Shown piece by piece: positions 32,798-43,232 of a stretch of 64,000 bases of DNA. Below the pieces are notes generated by a model that saw nothing but the letters and a program-made list of their open reading frames with translations, did no database searches and had not been told where the DNA came from. The number at the start of each line of letters is the position of its first letter. Position 1 is the stretch's first letter. Source of the stretch: Nereocystis luetkeana (Eukaryota > Sar > Phaeophyceae > Laminariales > Laminariaceae); assembly GCA_031213475.1 (NCBI GenBank), contig JARUPZ010000007.1:9136458-9200457 (forward strand), in the 5' to 3' direction. A program made the position numbers and the translations under genes.

Positions 32798-35420
32798 CAC
32801 TTGAGAGGGGGGGGTGAGGGTAGGAGGAGCCTGGAGGCGTACTAGAGTTTCACCCTTGTTGCTTTGTGCGCCGACGAGGAATAATTTTAGTTGTTTTCGC
32901 AAGTCACGGCTAACGGTGTGGAGGTGGTTGATGTGCTGGGTTGGAGCTTAACGATATATTTGGACCAACGAATCTGAAGCAACTGATAAACGGGGAAATG
33001 GGCACGGTAAACATCCAGGGCATTGACAGGTAGAAAACGTGGGATAGGGTCAGGACGGGCATGGGTTGTTGGACAGGCTTCGCACAACTTGATGTGCTCC
33101 TCGATCATACTCAACAGACCATACCGGTTGCGGTTGTCTGCCGGGTGCATCTGCTTTGCGAGGCTTGTTTAACGCAACCTCCGCAGGATAAGTGAGGGCA
33201 GTGCACGACATGCTGCGTTTGCGTTACTTTCCTTGACCGGGACGAAACTAGTGTCTGCGATAAAAAAAATCGAGAATGCTGGGACGGACGAGGGGGGCTG
33301 GCGAAATCACTGGGAAATATCATGCAGATCGGGAACACCTCGTATTTACTCTGCCACTACCAGTTCAAGTGTCGTACAGACACCAGTGGCACCCTTAGTC
33401 TACGACCGTCTTCGATCGAGCTATCTCGTTCACTTGGGGCACGGACATACAGTAGAGCTGGACACAGATAACACTCGCGTGGTGACCGCTTTCAATCTTT
33501 ATGTGGCATAGGACTCTACTGGTGTCACGGAGGATGTAGTATCCCTGCCTTCCCACCTTTGATCGTGCCATCGGTGTATCACGACATGATCATCATCCAG
33601 GAGCTTGCTGCGGCCTTTCAGCCTCCCTTTTGCGAGCTACCGTTCATCAGCCGCGTCGTGTATCCCCCCGCACGCCATTTGCTGATGTGACAACGCGCCT
33701 GTGCCAAAATCGTCGGCAGTTGATTCCGTGGAGATCTGGCCAGACGGAAGATGCTGGAACAAAGCACGACGTCGATATTTCCCCCTTCAACCCTCCGTGA
33801 TGTACTGTGGCTATCCCAGTCTGAGTTCTCACCCCCCCCCCCCCGCTGTCACTGCCCCCGACTAATACCCGCCCCCCGAACCCCCAACGCATTGCAATCA
33901 GAGCGAACGGACACTTCGCGCTCGGAAACGTCGCGCTCGGACACTTTGCTCTTGGACAGCTCCATATCCACGGCATCCGGGTTCAGCCCGAGAGAAGCTG
34001 GCGCTGGTGTGCGGGTTCCAGCAAGCGGTGAGATAGGCCCTGGTACTCCTCGCGTGGTTTCCCCCCGCATGGCCATGTGGATGGCCAGGGCGTGCTTTGC
34101 GGGGATACCTCAACAAGCACAATATGAAGAGAGCGATCTTTTGAAGGGAGGAAGAAGGCTGAAGCTGCCGCAGCAATGCTCTCCCGGTATAAATCTCTCT
34201 GTCTCCTACTCACGTATTTCGGTTTTTGGCACGCCCAGCCCCGATATACGCCGTCATTATCCGTTTTTTCATGTTGCTCATCCCATCTACTATCGTCGCT
34301 ATCTCTGCTCGTGCTTCGTCCTTAGCAGTAGCTCAGATCCGGGGTCGCAGAGCAAGAATTTCTGCCCCTCCCCCCCTCAACGGTACGCGCCTTGCATGTT
34401 TATGGTGATTATCGCGAGAAGGGTCTGGTAGTTTCTTCCCTCGTCGACCTGATTGAAATCGTGATATACCTGGTACTGTATATGAACTACACGCTGGCGC
34501 AGTTATTTAACGAACAATCTACCGGAACAATATGTTCATTTGTTCGTGTGATTTCCACAGCTCGCGATTGCGCGAGGCGGACGAAGCTAATACGTGCTCG
34601 CATACGGTGCAGGACGGCCAGTCTCATGTTTTGCACCAAACCCACGTGCTTGTGAGATAAAACGTTAACTCCGATGTGAGGTCTCCTCCGCATGTTGCTT
34701 TTACTTCCTCACGTGCGTGATGACCCTCAATATTCTCGCGTGCACCACCCCGCAGAGCGGAGGGCCCACAGGGAGGAAAAAGGCAGTGAGTCTGCTGGGT
34801 GGGCCAAGCGCAAGGCTTATGGAGGTTCACCATCGGCTTCGCCACATGACTATTTAATAGTTTAACAGTGCCCACCCTCCATTTCAACTCCCTCCTCTCC
34901 TCCCCTCTGTCGAAATACTACGACCGCAGACCATAAGCCCCATCGGTCTACTCGTAGCGGAGAATCTGCAACCATCCATTGCGAATAGTAGTTGTATCTT
35001 CAGTGTTAGAATACACCGACTTTGAGTCTGGAGTGGCCCTACTCCCGTATTGTGGGACCCTCAAAGATACATATTCCCAGCCCCCGACGCCACAAAGCCC
35101 GCACGTATTGTTACTTCTAGGTGGCTCACGTCCACCACAGAGCAATACGTTACGCGAAAGCGAACGTCACGAACGGTACCACACGGCCCCCATGATTGTG
35201 ACGACACGGCGGTCAAGGAGCACGTATAGTGGGCATAGCATGCGGGCGATGCACGAGTACTGCTTCTTCGGGTGCCTTGCGCGGGACACGGACGTTTTCC
35301 CCTTTGGAGTCCTTCCCAAGAAATGGCATGACAGCACCACAGTTGAGTACCTCGTATCGCTGGTGCCTGTCCTTTTCTCCGCCGCATTCGCATTTGCTTG
35401 CCCCGCCGATACCCTGCCAG
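32798..35420. other. Unassigned block
   Basis: No gene supported. The 226-codon frame at 33751-34431 (+) includes a short tandem (TCGCGCTCGGACACTTTGCT-like, about 33912-33960) and no domain. The minus-strand frames opposite are shadows. The stretch 35240-35420 (FFGCLARDTDVFPFGVLPKK) is open into the following exon but could be intron. Confidence 0.3.
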
Positions 35421-38400
35421 CGTCAATAGCGTCAGAGGACACCTCGGCGGCGTCGAATTCCCGCGAAAGAGCTACGGCTGCTACTGGTGATGGTGGTGGC
35501 ATTGGGAGTTGTTCAAGCTATGAGGACATCACGAAACCGCTGCGTCCTGGTAGGAACAAAAATGCGTGATTATTGGCTCTTGCCCTCAGACCATGTCGTT
35601 CGCTGTGCTACCTTCTTGCCACTCCATGCCGACCTCTTTATCTCCAAAGTTTCTGCTGTCTGTTATACTTTGTTTTGTAGGAATAGACGGCGGCAACGAG
35701 GAGCATTCGATAGCTGCTAGCTTTGAGGTAGCGCACGTTGTCGTATTTTTTGCGCGCTTGGCCGCTACCATGCGTTGGTTAGAAGTCTCTCAAGCGCCCG
35801 CATGGCGCGCTTTCGGCAGATGAAACTTCTTATTTGCCACAAAGCGAAGTTCCCATCTAATATACCAGGGTATGCGGGAAGGACCTTGTCAATGCTCGAA
35901 ATCACGTACGTAAATACTAAAGGCTTTATGCTGGTGGGGGTGTTAAAATAATAATCTGAATCGAAAAATTGGAACAAGGTTCACGGTGTGTATCAATATT
36001 AAAAAAGCAGTTTGCGTATGGGTTTTCTCCAACGAAGCGTTGGCATGAAGTATCGACGCACGTCGCAATGCTATTGGACTACAGTAGTGGATTAGTGTTG
36101 CTCGACATTGCTACACTCGAATAATTGAAAGTCGCTATTTTCGTATTTAAATGGTTCGTTATGCCCTCTGAGACAAATCTTAACGACATGTTATGTAAGT
36201 TACTGGGATCCTGTTCCAACGCAACACGTACACCAGTCACTGCTACATCAGCGAACCGTATTTTGGTTCGCATCTAGATTTTGCTTCCGATAATAATTGA
36301 GCGTGTGTGTTGATTTTCCTTTCTGGTGTACTCTTGGAGCCAAATGTCGGGGACGCAACAAGTGTGTCCACGGGGATAGAGAAAGCCATCGGAACAAAGA
36401 AATATAGAGAGACAGACGATATCACTCCCGTCGTGTTCGAGCCCAACGGCGAGTAGGAGTGAGGATGAAGCAAGCGCCCGCGTTGGTGGCAGTCCAGCTG
36501 CGTTTTCTAGGGCGTGACATGCGACGACGCGCACGGATTTTGCAAGCAGCAGCAGAACGCACCGCAATGATTCGAGACGTGGTAATCTGCGTGGCGTTCC
36601 ACACAACGAAGCGGGGTTTCGAGCTGTCGGTAGCGGTTGCGTCACATATTTTACAGATGGTGGAGGACGATGAGCTCCGTAGTAATTCATTACCGAGCAT
36701 TCGGTAAGTTTCTCCCGAGAGGTTGCGGTAATGAATAACCTAGACTGCCGCGAATTGTGCGCAGTCGCGGCCGTGGTCGCGTACCGGCAGGCGGTGGAAT
36801 CCTTGCAATGGTCAGGCGCAGAGGGGTCAGGATTCCTGTTTCCAAGCGTCCTAGAAAGCGGGGGGAAGGGAAACAAGTGTTGACGCCACCGCAGATGACC
36901 ACCAACCTCCACACCCATTGCGGGCGGCAAGTATGGAGGATACGTGTGGTACACGATGCATTCTTTCCGGGGCACAGAAGCAGTGAGCCATAACACGAAT
37001 ATGGGGTAGAAGTCCGCAACCGTCGCACGCAGATACCTAGGAGTGACAGCGTCCGCGCCTACGGCGGGGTGAAGCGTTCTTGCGATACGGTGATCATAGA
37101 GGCGGATGCCCTGCCGTGGTCCGAGCAGTTTGAACGTTCATACGCAGCGTTCCCGCTGGACAACCAAAGCTGGACCCGCCAGAGATCAAGGTAGACTTTG
37201 GGGTATACTACGGGCGAGAAGCAACCCACGGAAATGACAAAAAGAGACAAACAAGCTACATCCTTGACATGAAGGCAAATAGAAAGAAGCACGGGTGAGA
37301 TGTCATGCCGCAGCAGGCCTCATTTAACCCAAACAATATACAAACTAAGGCAACGACAGATTGTTGCAGCAGTAATCTTGGAACCAAAAGGTGGGGACGC
37401 GAGATGTGTTTCCCTTGGGGTTGGAGATATTATCGGGGTTAGGCAGAGAGAGACGGTATCCCCCCCGCCGTGATCGACCCGACAGCAACATGCCCAAGTA
37501 GGAAGCGGCTAGGGAGAAAAAGACCATACCGCCGGCCCATCGGTTTAAGCAAGCCTCGCCGACAACGACATCAATTGGTTTTGTAGTGGTTGTTTCACGG
37601 GAGAAACTACTCTCTGCGACGAGGTGCCAGCTGATTATCAGCGAATCGATGCGGGGGTATAACCCTGGGCGAGAGTGTCCGGCTGATTCCGGTGGAGACT
37701 CCTCATTGATCCCAAGTCATAGACCCGTTGCAAAATATGAATTAAAGCGACATGACGGAACTTTACAAACATATTTACATATATCCTGTTGTCATGACAC
37801 TACGGCTTCCATCGATTCGTACAGCAAAGGCGTGATCCAGTTATTTACTGGGTGAAGCCAATGGTTCCCCCATGAGTAATTATGACCTACACCGTCGACG
37901 CGGCTATATTGAGGATACGTCCCAGCACCTATGGGTGATATATTCTGCATTTTGGTGTTTACCCTCGCTGGCGCTGGTCGTGTATGCTTCCTCTTTTCAC
38001 TGTCCATGTGCGCCTCCCTTCAACCCTTCGTTTAAGCAGCAGTATGATAGTTGGTTACTCTGTATTGTCCGAGCTGCCATTAATCGGTATAACTCCCTTG
38101 TGGACACCCGCGTTCCTTCCCTGCGGCCATAACATGCGACCAGCCATCGAGTCATTATTATGTAAGGTTTCCGATCAAGGGATCTGTGCGAACATCAACG
38201 TATTGGCCGTTGATGCACCCGCCAGTCCTAACGACGAAAAACCGCCGTTACCGCCTGGTAAAGTTATACCAGCAGGGTGGAACTAATAGAGGTGTGGTTG
38301 TTACGGGGATTGATATCAGAGGCATCCGTGAAGTATGCTCTTCAAAACCAACGAGTGGCACATAACTCTTGCAACCGATGTTTGTGACAATGCTGATGCC

Positions 38401-38759
38401 CAGTACATAAAGAACAGCAGTGCTCTATCGAGTTTTAGTCGCGTCCCAAATGATCCATGTCGACAAGTAGGAGGCACGCATCCAATCCCGCAGACGTGCG
38501 TGCGCCTTCCACCCCACCCTAGCGCGTGTAACGGTGACAATGGGCCTGCCAGTATCAGCAGTGGTGTTCAGTACCACCCGCGGAAGGAAAACAACATACC
38601 CCGTATCCATACCTTGCAGGGTGAAGTCTCGACAAGACGGCCGAGGCAAAAGTGTTTTGCATCAATCACGTCAGCAGGGCTACCACCTGGACCAGCCCTG
38701 TCACCCGTCAAACCCCGCCGTTGCCTCCGCCGCCCGTAGCGCACGCGCCAGAACATTAG
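35421..38759 (+). pseudogene. WW-domain exon module, copy A (decayed)
   Basis: An exon-like block at 35421-35549 (acceptor CTGCCAG, donor CTG|GTAGGA) encodes ...GSCSSYEDITKPLRPG. It is 129 bp (43 codons) and is followed by a 131-bp GT-AG intron and a block starting GIDGGNEEHS. Further blocks lie at about 36290-36450 and 37378-37560 (GGDARCVSLG-type). Then 38180-38257 ends LPPG at a GTAAAG donor, and 38620-38759 is the WW exon. There the first Trp codon is TGA and the usual Tyr is Cys (VFCINHVSRATTW). The WW domain, which would bind proline-rich ligands, is therefore broken. A recombinase remnant sits inside (36.4-37.1 kb). Confidence 0.6.
36440..37065 (+). pseudogene. Tyrosine recombinase, decayed copy
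   Basis: The frame at 36459-36707 encodes AVQLRFLGRDMRRRAR ... VAFHTTKRGFELSVAVASH, matching the first part of the catalytic domain around the first active-site Arg. After frame changes come GFLFPSVLESGGKG (about 36830), MTTNLHTH, then TMHSFRG at 36953-36973 (the His-x-x-Arg signature). A TAG follows at about 37006 where Trp of GGWK is expected, then KSATVARRYLGVT with the nucleophile Tyr. It is the same family as 58976-59640. Dead by stops and frameshifts. Confidence 0.75.
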
Positions 38760-38989
38760 CGCAGCAGTAACTGCCTACCTATTTTAGGCACTGCCAGAAT
38801 GGATGGTACACTACGTCGTCATCTCGTGCGCACGACTTAGTTTTCTCAGGTCATTGTCTGTGTGAGCGCGCTGCATGTTTTCTGCGCACCCATCCACGGC
38901 AGTGCGCCAAGACTGCCCGTCACGAGCTAACGGTGAACGCGACCAGAACACCCTAAACGCTCTGTCTCTGCTGTCGCCTCATGTTCCAT

Positions 38990-39111
38990 TGCCTCCATTT
39001 ACCTCTGCTAGATTACTGATGTAACGGCTAAAGGTTACCTGATCGCCGGTCAGCTCTGCTGGAGTCCAAGACAAAGAGTGTACGACCTGGAACCACGGTA
39101 GCGCTCTGATT
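38990..39111. repeat. Module-associated block, copy A
   Basis: CTGATGTAACGGCTAAAGG ... CCACGGTAGCGCTCTG also occurs at about 42755-42880 and 45850-45980. In this copy homology stops at about 39111, where the copia fragment begins. Confidence 0.7.
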
Positions 39112-40990
39112 ACAACCCCCGTGGGGCGCCCTTCCGAAGTGTGGCCGTTTGTGACGAGAGTGGGTAGGGAAAATAGATGGTGGCAGAGGTCCGGCAAGTG
39201 CACAACGTTAGTTTTCAACACTTGCACGAGACCGTTTCCGGACCGAAAGACAGCGTTTATATCACCGTATCCTTCGATTGAGGGAGTAGGGCCACCGGCA
39301 ATGCGCATTTTCAGATTCTGTACCCGATAATTGAGCATGCAGTCAGATGAGAGCGTTATGTGAGTAGACGCTCCACTATCGCAAATTCAGGCCTCGTCTC
39401 CTTCCTGCCAGGCTAACTCCCCTTCGCCAATTCTGCCCGAACAATCACTGCACTTGCCCGTCTCTTCGGCCTTAAACGCGGATGCCAGGGCCGTACCTTC
39501 TCTACCATCGTCGTCCCTTGCCCCCATCTCGCTCGCTACTGCCCGCACAGATTCTTCTTTCGACGGGGGAAAGACATCAACAGCGTGCGCCCGTCCGTTG
39601 CACCGGCGGTTCTATGCGGACGTGGGGCAGGCATCGGCACGGTGCCCCCATCCTTGGCATCGGCTACATAGCTTCGCCGTGCAGTCGGCCTTCCAATTGC
39701 TCTTCTTGATTCACCTAAGGAAGTTGCCCACTGGAGTACTTCCCCTCGTGGCTTTGGCGCTGCTGTCATTGCCTTCAGCATCCGCGGCCGAGCCCCCATC
39801 GTCCTCGTTGGTCCCTGTACTGCCTCGTCCGTGTTGCCCCCAATGCCCGTTTTTTTCTCTGCCACTGCCTCCACCTTTCCCGCGGCCACCGCAACCACCG
39901 CCTTCGGCGTACATAGCACGGCCTGCATGATCAACGTTGGGCCCCTTCTTCCAGTTTCCAGAAAGAAGGTGATGCCGCTCTCGAACAACCTTGGTGATCT
40001 CATCGCGGCCGATGCTGTCACGAGGTGCCAAGTTCCGTGCCTCCACCTCGTATGCGGCAGGCAGAGCGTCAACGAAGAGGGTTTAGAGCATGTGGTCGTC
40101 AAGTGTCAGGCCTGCTGTACGCATCGTCGTGGCATGATCCTCGATCGAAGCCATCCCCCCGAGCGGCTTGCTCTCCGGCTCTATCTTGGAACTGTTAAGG
40201 CGTCGAGAGAGGTCGGATTTGGTCCCTGTCGCCTGAGGGCCACACCAGGCAAGGAGAGCGTCCCACGCTTCCCACGGCGAAGTACACCTGTGCTGTATAC
40301 TCTTATCACTCTTGCTCTTGAGAGCCGGTGATAAGAAATTCTACACCAGTGTATGCATGTGCACACTTCCGCGGCTTAACCCCCTAGCGACAAGTATCGA
40401 GTTTTCTGTGTACAAGTACCGCGGTGGATCCGACACGAAGGCAGACAAGAAGCCAACTCCTTCGTCGAAATACCGAATATCGTTTGGCCAGGGATTGAAC
40501 TCAGGTTTTCGCAAACTAAACGATGGTACAGCGGTGTGGTCAAAGGCCAAACGGCTCCAGAGAAGCAGATCATGCGTACCACCCGACTCGCCCCCAGGGT
40601 ATGCACCTCATTCTCCAGTCCTTCCTGGCTGGTCTGGCTTACCCCTCGGTTGGCCAGCCTCGACAGGCAACGCAGTTCCTCCGCGTCCCATTGGTCCCAC
40701 ACTCCGCGAAGCACGCTCACGCGAATTCGTCTCGACCCTTGCTGTGATGTCCCATGCTTTCAGCAGCATGGGTCGCTCTCACAGCCGTGGGTACTGTCCC
40801 TCGCGGGGTCTCCCCAATAGCAGCGCTACCCTCAGCACCGTCGGACTCCGATCGGGCGTTGTCTCTCGTGAACCCGGCCATCATAAGCCTGATGGCGTTC
40901 ATCATCGGCGCTTAGGTCTGTTCCAACATCAGCTGGACTTCACGCTTCAGCTCCTGAACTTCACTCAAGAATCGTGCTCTGCGTAAGCCG
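39112..40990 (-). pseudogene. Ty1/copia gag and protease fragment
   Basis: Reading the minus strand from high to low coordinates: a region of charged and Ser/Ala-rich gag-like frames (40990-40330). Then EARNLAPRDSIGRDEITKVV (about 40046-39985) and a Gly/Arg-rich stretch. A CCHC zinc knuckle follows (CSRC-QGWG-H-RADA-C, about 39680-39640). The retroviral-type protease site CDSGASTHIT lies at about 39383-39355 with EGYGDINAVFRSGNGLVQV after it. A stop replaces the residue just before ICDSG, and several frame changes occur. Integrase and RT are absent because the fragment ends at 39112. It processes nothing now. Confidence 0.8.
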
Positions 40991-41099
40991 GCTTATTCGA
41001 AGACATCCTTGGCTTCGGGTACCATATCTCAAACGTCCAAGCACTTCTAAAACGAACGGAACAAAACGTTGGCCTACCGTGTCACACACGTCGCAATGC

Positions 41100-43092
41100 T
41101 AGCAGTGGGCAAAATAAAGGGAACCAAACGGTGGAGCCGCAAGAAGCGTGTCCCCGGGGTTATTAATACTACAGGCTGTGCAGAGGGAGACGCTATTACT
41201 CCCGTCGTGATCGAACTGAAAACAGCACGAAAACGTAGCTAGCGGCTAGGGATGAACACGTCTTGCCTAAGACGACCGCCCATTGGTGTGCACGAGGCAC
41301 GCCGACAACGACATAATGTTATGTGTGTAGTGTTTAATGTAACCGGAGCAACTACTCCCTGCGACAAGGCTTCATGTTGACTAACGGCAAGACAATTCGG
41401 GAGTAGCATCCTTGGGTGAAAGATTCTGTTTGATCGAAGCAGAGAGGCCTCATTGATTCTAACCTTGGCACAAATTTAGATCTTGAGCGACTCGACGGAA
41501 CTGACTGTAAAACAATACTTCGCAGACCCTGTTGTCACGAAACCACGGCGCTCGTCGATCTGTAGAGCGATGACTGGCTATAGTCAGTGGGATCCCTATG
41601 CGTCTGTGACCTGCGCCATGTTGCCACTGATCGTATGTGCATCGTTTACTCCCCATCCCCGTGTATTTCCTTTCGCGCCTTCACAGAAAGTGCATTAGTC
41701 GATTTCTTTTTTTCTCCTGAGCTGCCATTGATCGGAGTCTCCCCTCCTGTGAATATCCGCCCCCTGTAATTATGACATGCTACCAGCGATCGAGTTGCTG
41801 TTATGTAACCAAACGTACGCTCCACCGTGCGTGCAACTGCCCGGACCCGGGTGCATTGGTACAGACACGCGTGGTCAAAACCCCCTGTCAAGCGAGTTAC
41901 GTTTGTTTCACGCTTTGGAGCCCTTATTGTCCCCTCGCTCTATTCCAATATTCGGGGGCTTCAGAGGAAGAGCTATGAGCGAGAATTCAAGTATCGGACG
42001 GTGATGCAGCCGTTACTTCTAACGATGGAAAATCACCGTTCTCACATGGCAAACGTATCTCAACTTTATGCAATTGTTTGAGGTGTTCGTGACGGTATGG
42101 TTGTCGCAGGGATTGATGTCAGAGGCATTCGTGAACTCCTGTATGTTCTACAAAGCCAACAAATATCACTTCGCTCTTGCATTCAATGTTTGTGACGGTA
42201 CTGACGCAGAGTATATACCAGGAATGCTCTATCGTTCATTTTGCCGCGATCCAAACGATCCATTTCGACACGTGGGAGCCACGCAATCCAATCTTGCACG
42301 TCCCTGGTGTGTGTAACGATGACAATAGTCCTGCCAGTGTGAGCAGGGGCGTTCAGTACCAACCGCGACCGATTGACTTACTATCCATATCTTGCAGGAT
42401 GGAGTCTTGACAAGACAAAGGAGGGACATGTGTTTTACATCGATCACGGCAGCGAGACCACCACCTGGACCAGACCCGTCACCCGTCAAGCTACACCGCC
42501 GCCTGCGCCACCGGTGGTGCACGTGCAAGAACGTGAGCACAAGAGCACCCGCAACTCCTTAAGTTGTTTCGGCACTACCGGAATGGTTGGTACACTATAT
42601 GTATTTATCTCCTACACGACTTTAATTGCGTTATTCATTTTTATGTTTTCGCGTTTTCTGCACATCCATCCACGACCACCCCATATGTCAAAAGCTAACA
42701 ACGAACGCGAGCAGAGTACCCGAAACACTCTGTCTCTGCTGCCGCCACGTTTTGATAGCCTCTATACACCTGTGCTGGATAACGGATCTAACGTAACGGC
42801 TAAAGGGTACCTGTTCGCCGGTGCCGGTGAGCCTAATGACAAATCTGTGGGAGCTCGAACAACGGTAGCGCTCTGTACGTGTTACATTTTTACTCACGCG
42901 CACTTTCCGTTTCCCCCTTTCCCGTTCGTTCCGGCACTACTGGAATGGATCTTGTGCGTTTCGTCCTTCCAAACACGCTCGCTCAACCACTGTAAACGAA
43001 CGGTACGTAGTCCCTGTCAACAGGCTACGAAGACGCCCCACCATTGCCGTCGCCGACGCCTCCGTTGATGAAGGTTCACCGCTCACCAAAGG
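41100..43092 (+). pseudogene. WW-domain exon module, copy B
   Basis: It holds the GGAARSVSPG-type block (about 41110-41310) and an exon-like block ending at 42048 with CATG|GCAAAC, a GC donor. The block has a TGA after EEL near 41976. The WW exon from 42398 (after TTGCAG) encodes WSLDKTKEGHVFYIDHGS then ETTTWTRP, with both Trp, the aromatic pair FY and the closing Pro intact. A later exon-like block (about 42950-43092) encodes VRFVLPNTLAQPL, then stops, and ends AAAG|GTATGA. The WW unit itself is intact but its neighbours carry stops. Confidence 0.6.
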
Positions 43093-43232
43093 TATGAACA
43101 TAAGCAGTATTGGAAATATCATTCCCCAAACGTTAATAAGAGCACCACCGTTTAGTCGAATCCCTTGTATCGATGGCCCTTCCTTTTTCTCCACCACCTT
43201 CGCATTTTCTCGTCCGATCGGTACCCGGCCAG

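Noticed and set aside
32887-33150. Possible Ty3/gypsy integrase zinc finger on the minus strand (HPADNRNRYGLL ... KLCEACP)
   Set aside because: The His and Cys spacing does not fit the H2C2 finger and no other Pol motif is adjacent.
33751-34431. 226-codon plus-strand frame
   Set aside because: Composition is Ser/Pro/Arg-rich with a short tandem inside and no domain. Comparable frames are open on the opposite strand.
36274-36996. 240-codon minus-strand frame
   Set aside because: It lies opposite the decayed tyrosine recombinase, whose motifs are on the plus strand.
40312-40986. 224-codon plus-strand frame
   Set aside because: Antisense of the region upstream of copia Gag; Gag, zinc knuckle and protease motifs are all on the minus strand.
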